Shown: positions 51,164-59,079, numbered from the stretch's first letter. The stretch: DNA of 64,000 bases from JABJAG01 sp965222215 (GCA_965222215.1 OZ244931.1:1736001-1800000); one strand, 5' to 3'. Notes: generated by a model not told the origin, from the sequence alone. Program-made: numbers and translations.

Positions 51164-54022
51164 TCACGCTCGCTTCTTCGACTTCTTCGCCAGCGCCGGA
51201 AGATACGGCGCGAGGAACTGGGCAGTGTAGCTGCGGGGCTCGGCGCAGATATCCTCGGGCGTACCCGCAGTGACAAGCTCACCACCCTTGTCACCACCCT
51301 CGGGGCCGAGGTCGAGGATCCAGTCGGCGGTCTTGATGACCTCGAGGTTGTGCTCGATCACGACGACCGTGTTGCCCTGCTCGACGAGGGCATGGAGGAC
51401 TTCCAGCAACTTGCGGACATCGTGGTAGTGCAGGCCGGTGGTCGGCTCGTCGAGGATATACAGCGTCTTGCCGGTGGCGCGGCGTGAGAGCTCCTTGGCG
51501 AGTTTCACCCGCTGGGCTTCGCCGCCCGACAGCGTCGTCGCGGCCTGGCCGACATGGATGTAGCCGAGGCCGACGCGCTCCAGCGTCTCCAGCTTGTCGC
51601 GGATCGACGGCACCGCCTTGAAGAACTCGCGGCCTTCCTCGACCGTCATGTCGAGGACGTCGGCAATGGACTTGTCGCGATAGAGAATTTCGAGTGTCTC
51701 TCGGTTGTAGCGCTTGCCGTGACACACGTCGCATTCGACGTAGACGTCGGGCAGGAAGTGCATCTCGATCTTGATGACGCCGTCGCCCTGGCAGGACTCG
51801 CAGCGCCCGCCCTTGACGTTGAAGGAGAAACGGCCCGGCTTGTAGCCGCGCGCCTTGGATTCCGGCAGGCCCGTGTACCAGTCGCGGATCGGCGTGAATG
51901 CGCCGGTGTAGGTGGCGGGGTTGGAACGCGGCGTGCGGCCGATCGGCGACTGGTCGATATCGATGACCTTGTCGAGATGCTCGAAGCCCTTGATCTCCTT
52001 GTGCGCGCCCGGTGCCTTGCGCGAGGAATAGATGTGCCGCGCGGCGGCCGCATAAAGCGTGTCGATCACGAGGGTCGACTTGCCCGAACCGGATACGCCG
52101 GTGACGCAGGTGAACGTGCCGAGCGGGATTTCGGCGTTGACGTCTTTCAGGTTGTTGGAAGACGCGTCCACGATCTTCAGTGACTTGCCCTTCTTACCGG
52201 CGCGTCGTTCGTCCGGCACCGGGATCTGCTCGATGCCCGTGAGGTACTTCGCGGTCAGACTCTTTCCGACCTGCTGCATGACCTTCTTCGGCGTGCCGTG
52301 TGCGACGACCGTACCGCCGTGGATGCCCGCGCCAGGGCCCATGTCGATCAGGTGGTCGGCGGCGAGGATGGCGTCCTCGTCATGCTCCACGACCACGACC
52401 GTGTTGCCGAGGTCGCGCAGGCGCTTGAGGGTTTCAAGCAGGCGCGCGTTGTCGCGCTGGTGCAGCCCGATGGAGGGCTCGTCGAGCACGTAGAGCACGC
52501 CGGTCAGGCCGGAACCGATCTGGGAGGCAAGCCGGATGCGCTGGCTTTCGCCGCCGGACAGGGTGCCGGCGTTGCGGTCGAGGGTCAGGTATTCGAGACC
52601 GACGTCGTTCAGGAAGCCGAGCCGCTCATTGATCTCGCGCAGGATGCGTTGGGCGATTTCCTGCTGTTTCGCCGTGAGGTGGTTTTCCAGATCGGTGAAC
52701 CATGCGCCCGCATTGGCGATCGACATCTCCGTGGTCTCGGAGATGTGTTTGCCGTTGATCTTCACGGCCAGGGCTTCGGGTTTCAGCCGCGCGCCGTTGC
52801 AGGTCTCGCAGACGGACGTGACCTGGTACTTGCCGATTTCCTCGCGCGCCCAGGAACTCTCCGTCTCGCGGTAGCGGCGCTCCAGGTTCATGACCACGCC
52901 CTCGAAGGGTTTTTTCGTCTCATAGGTCCGCAGGCCGTCGTCGTACTTCATCTTGATCGGCGTCGAGCCCGAGCCAAACAGGATGACGTCACGGACCTTC
53001 CTGGGCAGCTCCGACCAGGCATCCGCCGTCGAGACCTTGTGATGGCGCGCGATGGCGTCGAGGGTCTGCGCGTAGTAAGGGCTCGACGAGTTCGACCAGG
53101 GCGCGATCGCGCCGTCGCGCAGGCTCCTGGTCTGGTCGGGCACGACGAGGTCGGGATCGACCACCACCTTGGTGCCGAGACCGTCGCAGGCCGGGCAGGC
53201 GCCGAACGGGTTGTTGAAGGAGAACAGCCGGGGCTCGATTTCCTCGATGGTGAAACCGGAGACCGGGCAGGCGAACTTCGCGGAGAAGATCGTCTGCTCG
53301 CCGGTGTCCGCATTCTCCGCGAAGGCGAGGCCGTCGGCGAGTTCGAGCGCGGTCTCGATGGAATCGGCCAGGCGGGTCTCGATCCCGTTGCGGACGACGA
53401 TCCGGTCCACGACCACGGCGATATCGTGCTTGTAGTTCTTGTCGAGCGCAGGGGCGTCCGGGATTTCGTACATCTCCCCGTCGACCTTCACGCGCTGGAA
53501 TCCGCGTTTCTGCAACGCGGCGAGTTCCTTGCGGTATTCACCCTTGCGCCCGCGTACGATGGGCGCGAGCAGGTAGAGCCGCGTCCCTTCGTCCATCTCC
53601 AGCGTCCGGTCGACCATCTGGCTGACGGATTGGGCTTCGATGGGCAGGCCCGTTTCGGGCGAGTAGGGGATGCCGACGCGCGCGTAGAGCAGGCGCAGGT
53701 AGTCATAGATTTCGGTGACCGTGCCGACGGTGGAGCGTGGGTTACGGCTGGTGGTCTTCTGCTCGATGGAAATCGCCGGGGACAGGCCCTCGATGGAGTC
53801 CACGTCGGGCTTCTGCATGAGTTCCAGGAACTGGCGGGCGTAAGCCGAAAGGCTCTCGACGTAGCGGCGCTGGCCCTCGGCGTAGATCGTATCGAACGCC
53901 AGCGACGACTTCCCGGACCCCGACAGGCCCGTGATGACCACGAGGGAGTCCCGCGGCATCGATACATCGACGTCACGCAGGTTGTGCTCGCGCGCGCCTC
54001 GAACAACGATTTTCTTTTGCAT
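51164..54022 (-). CDS. uvrA: Excinuclease ABC subunit A
   Basis: A 952-residue DNA-damage recognition ATPase of nucleotide excision repair. Two ABC modules are visible: Walker A GLSGSGKSSLAFDTIYAEGQ near the N-terminus and GVSGSGKSTLVIDTLYAAAARH in the second half. Signature motifs LSGGESQRIRLA and LSGGEAQRVKLAKEL and both Walker B segments (VLYVLDEPSIGLHQRD, LYILDEPTTGLHYHDV) are intact. Zinc fingers are CPACDGLG, CETCNG and CESCQGDG...CDVCHG. ATG 54022 fits the family start. Four small genes follow on the same strand. Confidence 0.97.
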   Translation of the reverse strand: MQKKIVVRGAREHNLRDVDVSMPRDSLVVITGLSGSGKSSLAFDTIYAEGQRRYVESLSAYARQFLELMQKPDVDSIEGLSPAISIEQKTTSRNPRSTVGTVTEIYDYLRLLYARVGIPYSPETGLPIEAQSVSQMVDRTLEMDEGTRLYLLAPIVRGRKGEYRKELAALQKRGFQRVKVDGEMYEIPDAPALDKNYKHDIAVVVDRIVVRNGIETRLADSIETALELADGLAFAENADTGEQTIFSAKFACPVSGFTIEEIEPRLFSFNNPFGACPACDGLGTKVVVDPDLVVPDQTRSLRDGAIAPWSNSSSPYYAQTLDAIARHHKVSTADAWSELPRKVRDVILFGSGSTPIKMKYDDGLRTYETKKPFEGVVMNLERRYRETESSWAREEIGKYQVTSVCETCNGARLKPEALAVKINGKHISETTEMSIANAGAWFTDLENHLTAKQQEIAQRILREINERLGFLNDVGLEYLTLDRNAGTLSGGESQRIRLASQIGSGLTGVLYVLDEPSIGLHQRDNARLLETLKRLRDLGNTVVVVEHDEDAILAADHLIDMGPGAGIHGGTVVAHGTPKKVMQQVGKSLTAKYLTGIEQIPVPDERRAGKKGKSLKIVDASSNNLKDVNAEIPLGTFTCVTGVSGSGKSTLVIDTLYAAAARHIYSSRKAPGAHKEIKGFEHLDKVIDIDQSPIGRTPRSNPATYTGAFTPIRDWYTGLPESKARGYKPGRFSFNVKGGRCESCQGDGVIKIEMHFLPDVYVECDVCHGKRYNRETLEILYRDKSIADVLDMTVEEGREFFKAVPSIRDKLETLERVGLGYIHVGQAATTLSGGEAQRVKLAKELSRRATGKTLYILDEPTTGLHYHDVRKLLEVLHALVEQGNTVVVIEHNLEVIKTADWILDLGPEGGDKGGELVTAGTPEDICAEPRSYTAQFLAPYLPALAKKSKKRA

Positions 54023-54130
54023 ACTGGCCCTACGAACCGGTCCCGGCGCCGGATCAACGACCCCGCGCAACACCGCCTTAACATGGCGGGGGGACGTTCA
54101 AAAAACCAGTGGATAGCCGGGGATAAGACG

Positions 54131-54475
54131 CTATGCGCCGTGTTCGAGCTGCCGGACCACGTGATCGCGTAACCGCTCGGCGGCGGGCGACAGGCCGGGC
54201 GCCTCGAGGTGGGCCATTTCGGTGTCGTCGAGGACCGGCAGTTCGAGGGTTTCGTTGTTCAGGACGGTCAGGTCGTGCGGCGCCATCTCCCTGGGCAGAA
54301 CGGTGACGCCCAGCCGTGCTTCGAGCCGCCTGATTTGAAGAGAAACGGCGGACTGTCCCTTCATCAGTCGTTCAGCCGCCATGGAGAATCCGCCGCATTC
54401 GACGACGGCCACGCGTGGGGAGGAGATCGGGATGGATGTGCGTATCGAGAGCCATTCGAGCATTGCAAAAATCAA
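54131..54475 (-). pseudogene. LysR-family regulator remnant with internal deletion
   Basis: A 114-codon frame. The first part contains VAVVECGGFSMAAERL, GQSAVSLQIRRLEARLGVTVL, an almost complete LysR winged helix-turn-helix. The next part jumps to DLTVLNNETLELPVLDDTEMAHLEAPGLSPAAERLRDHVVRQL, which resembles the extreme C-terminus of a LysR effector domain. Most of the effector domain (about 180 residues) is missing, and the N-terminus is also odd (MIFAMLEWLSIRTSIPISSPR). A full LysR protein is about 300 residues. It lies between uvrA and isocitrate dehydrogenase, opposite the latter. Confidence 0.7.
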
Positions 54476-54557
54476 TCACTAAGAAAAATACTATCAATTT
54501 CACAAATCGCGGCTACGACCGCATATACCGACCGTACCGTGTAACAGGAGATTGACC

Positions 54558-56063
54558 ATGAACGTCCAGAACAGCCCGGCGAACGCAACGAAGTCTGATT
54601 CGAAGACCGATATCGCGCAGGCTGGGACGAAGGTGGCAGTCGCGTATGGGGACGGCATCGGCCCGGAAATTATGGAAGCGAGCCTGGGCGTCCTGGAAGC
54701 GGCCGGCGCGAGGATCGACGTCGTTCCGATCGAGGTCGGGGAAAGTGTCTACCTTTCCGGCAATACCTCGGGGATCGCTGCCGATACCTGGGACAAAATC
54801 CGCGACGCGGGACTGATCTACAAGGCGCCCATCACGACACCGCAGGGCGGCGGCTACAAGAGCCTCAACGTGACCCTTCGCAAGTCGCTCGGGTTGTTCG
54901 CAAACGTGCGGCCGTGCGTCGGCTACGCGCCCTTTGTCGACACGAAGCACCCGGACATGAACGTCGTGGTGGTCCGCGAGAATGAGGAAGACCTCTACGC
55001 CGGGATCGAGCATCGCCAGACCGATGAGGTCTACCAGTGCCTCAAGCTCGTCTCGCGGCCCGGTTGCGAGAAAATTGTCCGATACGCATTCGAATACGCC
55101 CGGGTGAACGGCCGCAAGAAAGTGTCCTGCTTCAGCAAGGACAACATCATGAAATTGACCGACGGCCTGTTTCACAAGGTCTTCGACGAGATCGCGGCCG
55201 AGTATCCCGATATCGAGAACGATCACTGGATCATCGATATCGGCGCCGCGATGCTCGCGGACAGGCCGGAAATCTTCGACGTGATCGTATCGTCCAATCT
55301 CTACGGCGACATCATCAGTGATATCACCAGCCAGATATCGGGATCGGTCGGTCTGGGCCCATCGTCCAATATCGGCGAAAGCGTGGCCATGTTCGAGGCG
55401 ATTCATGGTTCGGCCCCGGACATCGCGGGGAAGGACATTGCCAACCCGTCCGGTCTGCTGCTGGCCGGGGTCATGCTGCTGGAGCATATCGGCCAGCAGG
55501 ACGTCGCGGCGAAGGTTCAGAACGCCTGGCTCCGGACCATCGAGGACGGCGTCCACACCGCCGACATTCACAGCGAAGATTCTTCGACCGAGAAGGTGGG
55601 GACCGAAGCGTTTGCTGCTGCCGTGAGCGAACGGCTGGGCCAGGCGCCTGCGAAGCTGTCTCCGGTCAAGCCGAGCGGCTCCGGCGACGCGATCCGTATG
55701 CCGGAGACCGTTCAGGGCCCCGCCGCCAGGAAGGAATTGGTCGGCGTCGACGTGTTCGTTCACGCGCGGTCGACACCTGACGAACTCGCAAAGCTCATGC
55801 GGCAGGCCGAGCATGGCGTCGACGTGAAACTGGAAATGATTTCCAACCGGGGGATCAAGGTCTGGCCGGATGCGATGCCTGAAACATTCTGCACCGATCA
55901 CTGGCGCTGCCGGTACATGGCCGGATCCGGTGGCCGCATGGACGCCGACGCGGTGGTCGCGCTCCTGTCCCGGCTCGCGGACAGCGGTGTCGATTTCATC
56001 AAGACCGAGCATCTCTACACATTTGACGGAGAGCGCGGATATTCGCTTGGACAAGGTCAGTAG
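54558..56063 (+). CDS. icd: NADP-dependent isocitrate dehydrogenase (long form)
   Basis: A 501-residue decarboxylating dehydrogenase of the Thermus/Rickettsia type. VAVAYGDGIGPEIMEA (about 28-43) opens the domain. SLNVTLRKSLGLFANVRPCVGY, VVVRENEEDLYAGIEHRQTDEVYQCLKL and DVIVSSNLYGDIISDITSQISGSVGLGPSSNIG carry substrate and metal residues. IHGSAPDIAGKDIANPSG is the nucleotide-site segment. A C-terminal extra domain (about 395-501, VDVFVHARSTPDELAKLM...) is characteristic of this form. ATG 54558 has AGGAG upstream; the TTG six bases earlier is unlikely. An IS element is inserted 56 bp after its stop. Confidence 0.88.
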   Translation: MNVQNSPANATKSDSKTDIAQAGTKVAVAYGDGIGPEIMEASLGVLEAAGARIDVVPIEVGESVYLSGNTSGIAADTWDKIRDAGLIYKAPITTPQGGGYKSLNVTLRKSLGLFANVRPCVGYAPFVDTKHPDMNVVVVRENEEDLYAGIEHRQTDEVYQCLKLVSRPGCEKIVRYAFEYARVNGRKKVSCFSKDNIMKLTDGLFHKVFDEIAAEYPDIENDHWIIDIGAAMLADRPEIFDVIVSSNLYGDIISDITSQISGSVGLGPSSNIGESVAMFEAIHGSAPDIAGKDIANPSGLLLAGVMLLEHIGQQDVAAKVQNAWLRTIEDGVHTADIHSEDSSTEKVGTEAFAAAVSERLGQAPAKLSPVKPSGSGDAIRMPETVQGPAARKELVGVDVFVHARSTPDELAKLMRQAEHGVDVKLEMISNRGIKVWPDAMPETFCTDHWRCRYMAGSGGRMDADAVVALLSRLADSGVDFIKTEHLYTFDGERGYSLGQGQ

Positions 56064-56109
56064 GCTCAACACAGTCCAGGTGCATCAGGTGTTTTCGGGC
56101 TCGGCCCCT

Positions 56110-56118
56110 CGCTTGTTG
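56110..56118 (+). repeat. Left target-site duplication of the IS1595-type element
   Basis: CGCTTGTTG, repeated exactly in direct orientation at 57914-57922 just outside the two inverted ends. Eight bases is the usual figure for the family, so one base may belong to the inverted repeat. Confidence 0.75.
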
Positions 56119-56142
56119 CACGTTTATCCCCTTGACGTATGC
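56119..56142 (+). repeat. Left terminal inverted repeat
   Basis: 24 bp beginning CACGTTTATCCCCTTGACGT. It matches the reverse complement of 57890-57913 at all but two positions (second base A/C and the seventeenth A/G). Confidence 0.85.
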
Positions 56143-56175
56143 TCATGCTCTCCCCATATTCAGTGGGAAGGAGCG

Positions 56176-57084
56176 ATGCAAATGTCCAAAGGCATGACGG
56201 TTACGGAGTTCTTCCAGCGGTTTCCGGATGACGAGACCTGCCTGAACCACCTGTTTCACACAAAGTTCGGGGACGATCCGAAGTGCCCGCAGTGCGGCGG
56301 CGACCTGCACCGGCTCCGCAAGATGCCTGCATGGACCTGCAACAACGGGCACCACGTCCACCCGATGAAGGACACGCCCTTCGAGCGCACCCGCACGCCG
56401 CTCCAGAAGTGGTTCTATGCGATGTTCCTGTTCACCACGACGCGCAACGGTGTGGCGGCGAAGGAACTGCAACGCCAGTTGGGCGTGACGTACAAGACCG
56501 CGTGGCGCATGGGCCATGAAATCCGCAAGTACATGGGCGAAGTGGATGGCGACTGGCCGCTCGACGGGCACGTTGAAATGGATGAGGTCTTTGTCGGCGG
56601 CGTGAACAAGGGCCGTGGCGTTGCCCGGATGCGCGAGAACAAGACCATCGTGTTTGGCATGGTCCAGCGCGGCGGCGATCTTATCACCGAAATCATGCAC
56701 CCGGCCCCGAGTACCGCCAAGGTGTTCGATCAGGTGCTCAGATATGTTCGTCGGGGTTCGACCGTGAACACCGACGAGGCGCGTTATTACGAGCAGCTTG
56801 GCGAGAACGGCTACAACCATGTCGCACTGCTTCACAGGGCGAAGGAATACGTTCGCGGCGAGCATCACACCAATACCATCGAGGGCTTCTGGTCGATGCT
56901 CCAGCGCTCGATCCGGGGCACGCATATTCACGTCAGCGGCAAGCACTTGGACAAGTACCTCCAAGAGTTCGAGTTCCGGTTCAATCTTCGCTCCGCGCCC
57001 GAGTTGATGTTCCCGCGCCTTTTGGCTTCTTTCGGGAACGTGCCGCACCCGCGCGCTTCGGGCGTTCTTCCTTTCGCCCGGTAA
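56176..57084 (+). CDS. IS1595-family (ISXO2-like) transposase
   Basis: A 302-residue DDE transposase. The N-terminal zinc ribbon has C37-x-x-C40 and C55 with nearby His residues (CPQCGGD...TCNNGHH). A helix-turn-helix follows (GVAAKELQRQLGVTYKTAWRMGHEIRK, about 92-118). The catalytic core has D136 (EMDEVFVGG), D200 (VNTDEARYY) and the N233/E236 region (HTNTIEGFWSMLQRSIRGTH). ATG 56176 has GGAAGGAG upstream. Its last 104 bp overlap, on the other strand, the end of the 75-residue passenger gene. Confidence 0.92.
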   Translation: MQMSKGMTVTEFFQRFPDDETCLNHLFHTKFGDDPKCPQCGGDLHRLRKMPAWTCNNGHHVHPMKDTPFERTRTPLQKWFYAMFLFTTTRNGVAAKELQRQLGVTYKTAWRMGHEIRKYMGEVDGDWPLDGHVEMDEVFVGGVNKGRGVARMRENKTIVFGMVQRGGDLITEIMHPAPSTAKVFDQVLRYVRRGSTVNTDEARYYEQLGENGYNHVALLHRAKEYVRGEHHTNTIEGFWSMLQRSIRGTHIHVSGKHLDKYLQEFEFRFNLRSAPELMFPRLLASFGNVPHPRASGVLPFAR

Positions 57085-57208
57085 TCATCGCGTCTTTCAG
57101 GGCCTCGAACGCGGCGGCATCACCCGTCGCCGGGTGTTCCTTGGCGAACTGGTCCAGTTTCCCGGCCTTGCGGGCTTCTTCGAGGGATAGATATTTGCCG
57201 CGCGCCAT
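56981..57208 (-). CDS. Small basic passenger protein of the IS element, 75 aa
   Basis: It starts MARGKYLSLEEARKAGKLDQFAKEHPATGD, continues FEALKDAMITGRKEERPKRAG and ends in a basic tail, so it is helical and likely nucleic-acid binding. The 3' third overlaps the transposase gene antisense. Its ATG overlaps the stop of the upstream 218-residue gene by one base (TAATG), so both minus-strand genes are coupled. I have the impression that similar short proteins accompany ISXO2-type transposases, but I cannot confirm this here. Confidence 0.65.
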   Translation of the reverse strand: MARGKYLSLEEARKAGKLDQFAKEHPATGDAAAFEALKDAMITGRKEERPKRAGAARSRKKPKGAGTSTRARSED

Positions 57209-57864
57209 TATGGGAACACCCTCTCCCCGGTTTCCCTGTTTCTGACCGTAATCCGGTGCTGCTTGTCACCAATGTTAAGCTCTTGCAGGAGCAGGCCGTT
57301 CGCCATGTTCAGTTCGACAAGATACTGTCCAGAAGGCACGTTGATGCCGAGATTGGTTGCCCCCTGAGTGTAGGTTTGAGCCGGGCGGCCCCGGTCAACA
57401 GACCCATACGCTGGATTTGATGCATTCAATTTCGCTGACGCCGGGCTGATCCAAAAAACAACATTCTCTATCGGAAAATCGTTTGGATTAATGAACACCA
57501 GGTTGTAGCGATCAGGGCCTGTGCCAGGGACCGCATCAACAAAACCAATGTCCACGCGATACAGATTTTCCATGATCGCCAGGTAAGTAAAAAATATCAG
57601 GCAGAGCCCGATGCAGGCGACTCCCGACCGACTCAAAATCTGAAGCGGTCTGGCGGCAGGAAACCTTCCAGCTAATATCCATGCCGCCCATGAAACTGTC
57701 AGAATCACGCAGAGCGCACCCACGCCCAAGCCGATTGCAGAGATAGTTCTGTTATCAGCAAAAAAGTCTGGGGCGAGCGCGCTCAAGGTTCCAACCCCAA
57801 ACCCGAAAAGCATGTTGCCCCACCAAGGCAATATACGGCTGAGTGGTGTTGGTGGCTTTGCCAT
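57208..57864 (-). CDS. Passenger membrane protein of the IS element, 218 aa
   Basis: The N-terminal half has three or four hydrophobic helices (about 10-33, 40-66, 78-100). The first, LPWWGNMLFGFGVGTLSALAP, contains a Trp pair. The C-terminal half is soluble and beta-rich (YNLVFINPNDFPIENVVFWISPA, INVPSGQYLVELNMANGLLLQEL), probably periplasmic. I recognise no family. Composition is noticeably less GC-rich than flanking chromosomal genes, supporting acquisition with the element. It starts 26 bp inside the right inverted repeat. Confidence 0.7.
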   Translation of the reverse strand: MAKPPTPLSRILPWWGNMLFGFGVGTLSALAPDFFADNRTISAIGLGVGALCVILTVSWAAWILAGRFPAARPLQILSRSGVACIGLCLIFFTYLAIMENLYRVDIGFVDAVPGTGPDRYNLVFINPNDFPIENVVFWISPASAKLNASNPAYGSVDRGRPAQTYTQGATNLGINVPSGQYLVELNMANGLLLQELNIGDKQHRITVRNRETGERVFP

Positions 57865-57889
57865 CCCATGACGCTACACCGATTCAACG

Positions 57890-57913
57890 GCATACGCCAA
57901 GGGGATAAACGGG
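57890..57913 (-). repeat. Right terminal inverted repeat
   Basis: 24 bp reading GCATACGCCAAGGGGATAAA and then CGGG on the plus strand, the inverted partner of 56119-56142. The direct repeat CGCTTGTTG follows at once. Confidence 0.85.
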
Positions 57914-57922
57914 CGCTTGTTG
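57914..57922 (+). repeat. Right target-site duplication
   Basis: CGCTTGTTG, identical to 56110-56118. Joining the two copies restores an uninterrupted icd-ssb intergenic sequence. Confidence 0.75.
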
Positions 57923-57928
57923 AAATAA

Positions 57929-57943
57929 GAACAAAAAAAGAAC
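57929..57943 (+). promoter_or_regulatory. LexA SOS box (GAAC-N7-GAAC) upstream of ssb
   Basis: GAAC, seven A residues, GAAC is an exact match to the alphaproteobacterial LexA consensus. It lies 146 bp before the ssb start and 6 bp outside the right duplication of the IS element. In relatives a box of this kind is placed between the divergent uvrA and ssb genes. Confidence 0.7.
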
Positions 57944-58089
57944 ATTATGGGGATAAGTCCCCCGCGCGCCGGTTGTGGCCCGAAAGGCCCCATGCCAGTG
58001 TGAGCGCGGATTAACGCACCGATTCGCACCTGTGTTTGGGGCCGATCGGGCGTTTGAAGATCGGATTGAACGTCTAGGAGACACCCGTC

Positions 58090-58581
58090 ATGTCAGGCAG
58101 CGTCAACAAAGTCATTCTCGTCGGAAATCTGGGCCGGGAGCCCGAAGTCCGCTCCATGCAGTCCGGCGACAAGGTCTGCAACCTGTCCGTGGCGACATCC
58201 GAGCGCTGGCGCGACCGCAACACCGGCGACATGAACGAAAAAACCGAGTGGCACCGCGTCGTAATCTTCGACCAGAAGCTGATCGAGGTCGCGGAAAAGT
58301 ACCTGCAGAAGGGCGCGAAGGTGTTCCTCGAAGGCCAGCTCCAGACCCGAAAGTGGACCGATCAGCAGGGCCAGGAGAAATACACGACCGAGGTCGTGCT
58401 CCAGCGCTTCCGCGGGGAGCTGGTCATGCTCGATTCCCGAGGCGGCGGCCAGGGGCAGGGTGGCGGCTACGATTCCGGCGCGCAGGACTATGGCGGGGGC
58501 GGCGGGCAGCCGGCGATGGCAGCCGCGGCCGGCGGCGGCATGGGCGGCGGCGACGACCTCGATGACGAGATCCCGTTCTAG
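58090..58581 (+). CDS. ssb: Single-stranded DNA-binding protein
   Basis: A 163-residue OB-fold protein that coats single-stranded DNA in replication and repair. It begins MSGSVNKVILVGNLGREPEVR, then NLSVATSERWRD and TEWHRVVIFDQKLIEVAEKYLQKGAKVFLEGQLQTRKW, the family core (to about 110). A Gly/Gln-rich linker follows, and the acidic tip DDLDDEIPF binds partner proteins. An SOS box is upstream. In relatives ssb is divergent from uvrA; here icd and an IS lie between them. Confidence 0.96.
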   Translation: MSGSVNKVILVGNLGREPEVRSMQSGDKVCNLSVATSERWRDRNTGDMNEKTEWHRVVIFDQKLIEVAEKYLQKGAKVFLEGQLQTRKWTDQQGQEKYTTEVVLQRFRGELVMLDSRGGGQGQGGGYDSGAQDYGGGGGQPAMAAAAGGGMGGGDDLDDEIPF

Positions 58582-58593
58582 GACAGCGGCGCC

Positions 58594-59001
58594 ATGAGCG
58601 ACGATATTCCCAGTATCCTCTCGCATGTCTCTCTCGGCACGAACGATTTTGCAAAAGCGACGGCATTCTACGACGCGGTTCTGGTGACGCTCGGGTGTCG
58701 CCGCGTGATGGAGCATCCTGGCGCCGTCGCGTACGGCAAGGCGTTCCCGGAATTCTGGGTCCAGACGCCGGTTGACGGCGAAGCCGCGACATTGGGCAAC
58801 GGCACTCATTTCGGCTTCATTGCACCGGACAAGCAAGCCGTGCACGCGTTCCACGAAGCCGCGCTGGCAGCGGGCGCCAGCAACGAAGGCGAGCCCGGGC
58901 CACGCGAGGAATACGGCGCGCCGTACTACGGCTGTTTCGTGCGGGACCCTGACGGCCACAAGATCGAGGCGGCGTTCTGGGACACGAGGCTGGAGGATTG
59001 A
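58594..59001 (+). CDS. VOC family protein
   Basis: A 135-residue single VOC module. ILSHVSLGTNDFAKATAFYDAVLVTLGCRRVME (about 7-39) provides the first metal-site His. GNGTHFGFIAPDKQAVHAFHEAALAAGA gives the second (around 69-71), and YYGCFVRDPDGHKIEAAFW near the end provides the Glu (about 129). The metal site therefore looks complete, as in glyoxalase-type enzymes. It starts 12 bp after ssb and may share its transcript. Confidence 0.85.
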   Translation: MSDDIPSILSHVSLGTNDFAKATAFYDAVLVTLGCRRVMEHPGAVAYGKAFPEFWVQTPVDGEAATLGNGTHFGFIAPDKQAVHAFHEAALAAGASNEGEPGPREEYGAPYYGCFVRDPDGHKIEAAFWDTRLED

Positions 59002-59035
59002 TCCGGCAGGTTAAATATCTGAAATTTCGAAATAA

Positions 59036-59079
59036 ATTCTACATTAAGTAGAATTTGGCAACGAAAACCCTACATGTAG
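59036..59079. promoter_or_regulatory. Two CTAC/GTAG dyads upstream of the SPFH gene
   Basis: ATTCTAC-ATTAA-GTAGAAT (59036-59054) is a perfect 7-bp inverted repeat. CTACATGTAG (59070-59079) is a 10-bp perfect palindrome. Both share CTACAT and lie 42-86 bp before the SPFH start in an AT-rich patch. Possible operators for an unknown regulator. Confidence 0.45.

Larger units (their letters stand above)
56119..57913 (+). mobile_element. IS1595-family insertion sequence with two passenger genes
   Basis: A 1,795-bp unit bounded by 24-bp terminal inverted repeats (56119-56142 and 57890-57913; 22 of 24 match) with core CGTTTATCCCCTTG.CGTATGC. Nine-base direct repeats lie outside. It contains a full-length ISXO2/IS1595-type transposase on the plus strand and two minus-strand genes, a 75-residue basic protein and a 218-residue membrane protein. 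All three frames are open, so the element looks intact. It is inserted between icd and ssb. Confidence 0.85.

Noticed and set aside
52298..54172. 624-codon open frame antisense to uvrA
   Set aside because: It mirrors uvrA codon positions and has no recognisable domain; uvrA is complete on the minus strand.
54513..56072. 519-codon frame antisense to isocitrate dehydrogenase
   Set aside because: It covers exactly the icd gene and has shadow composition.
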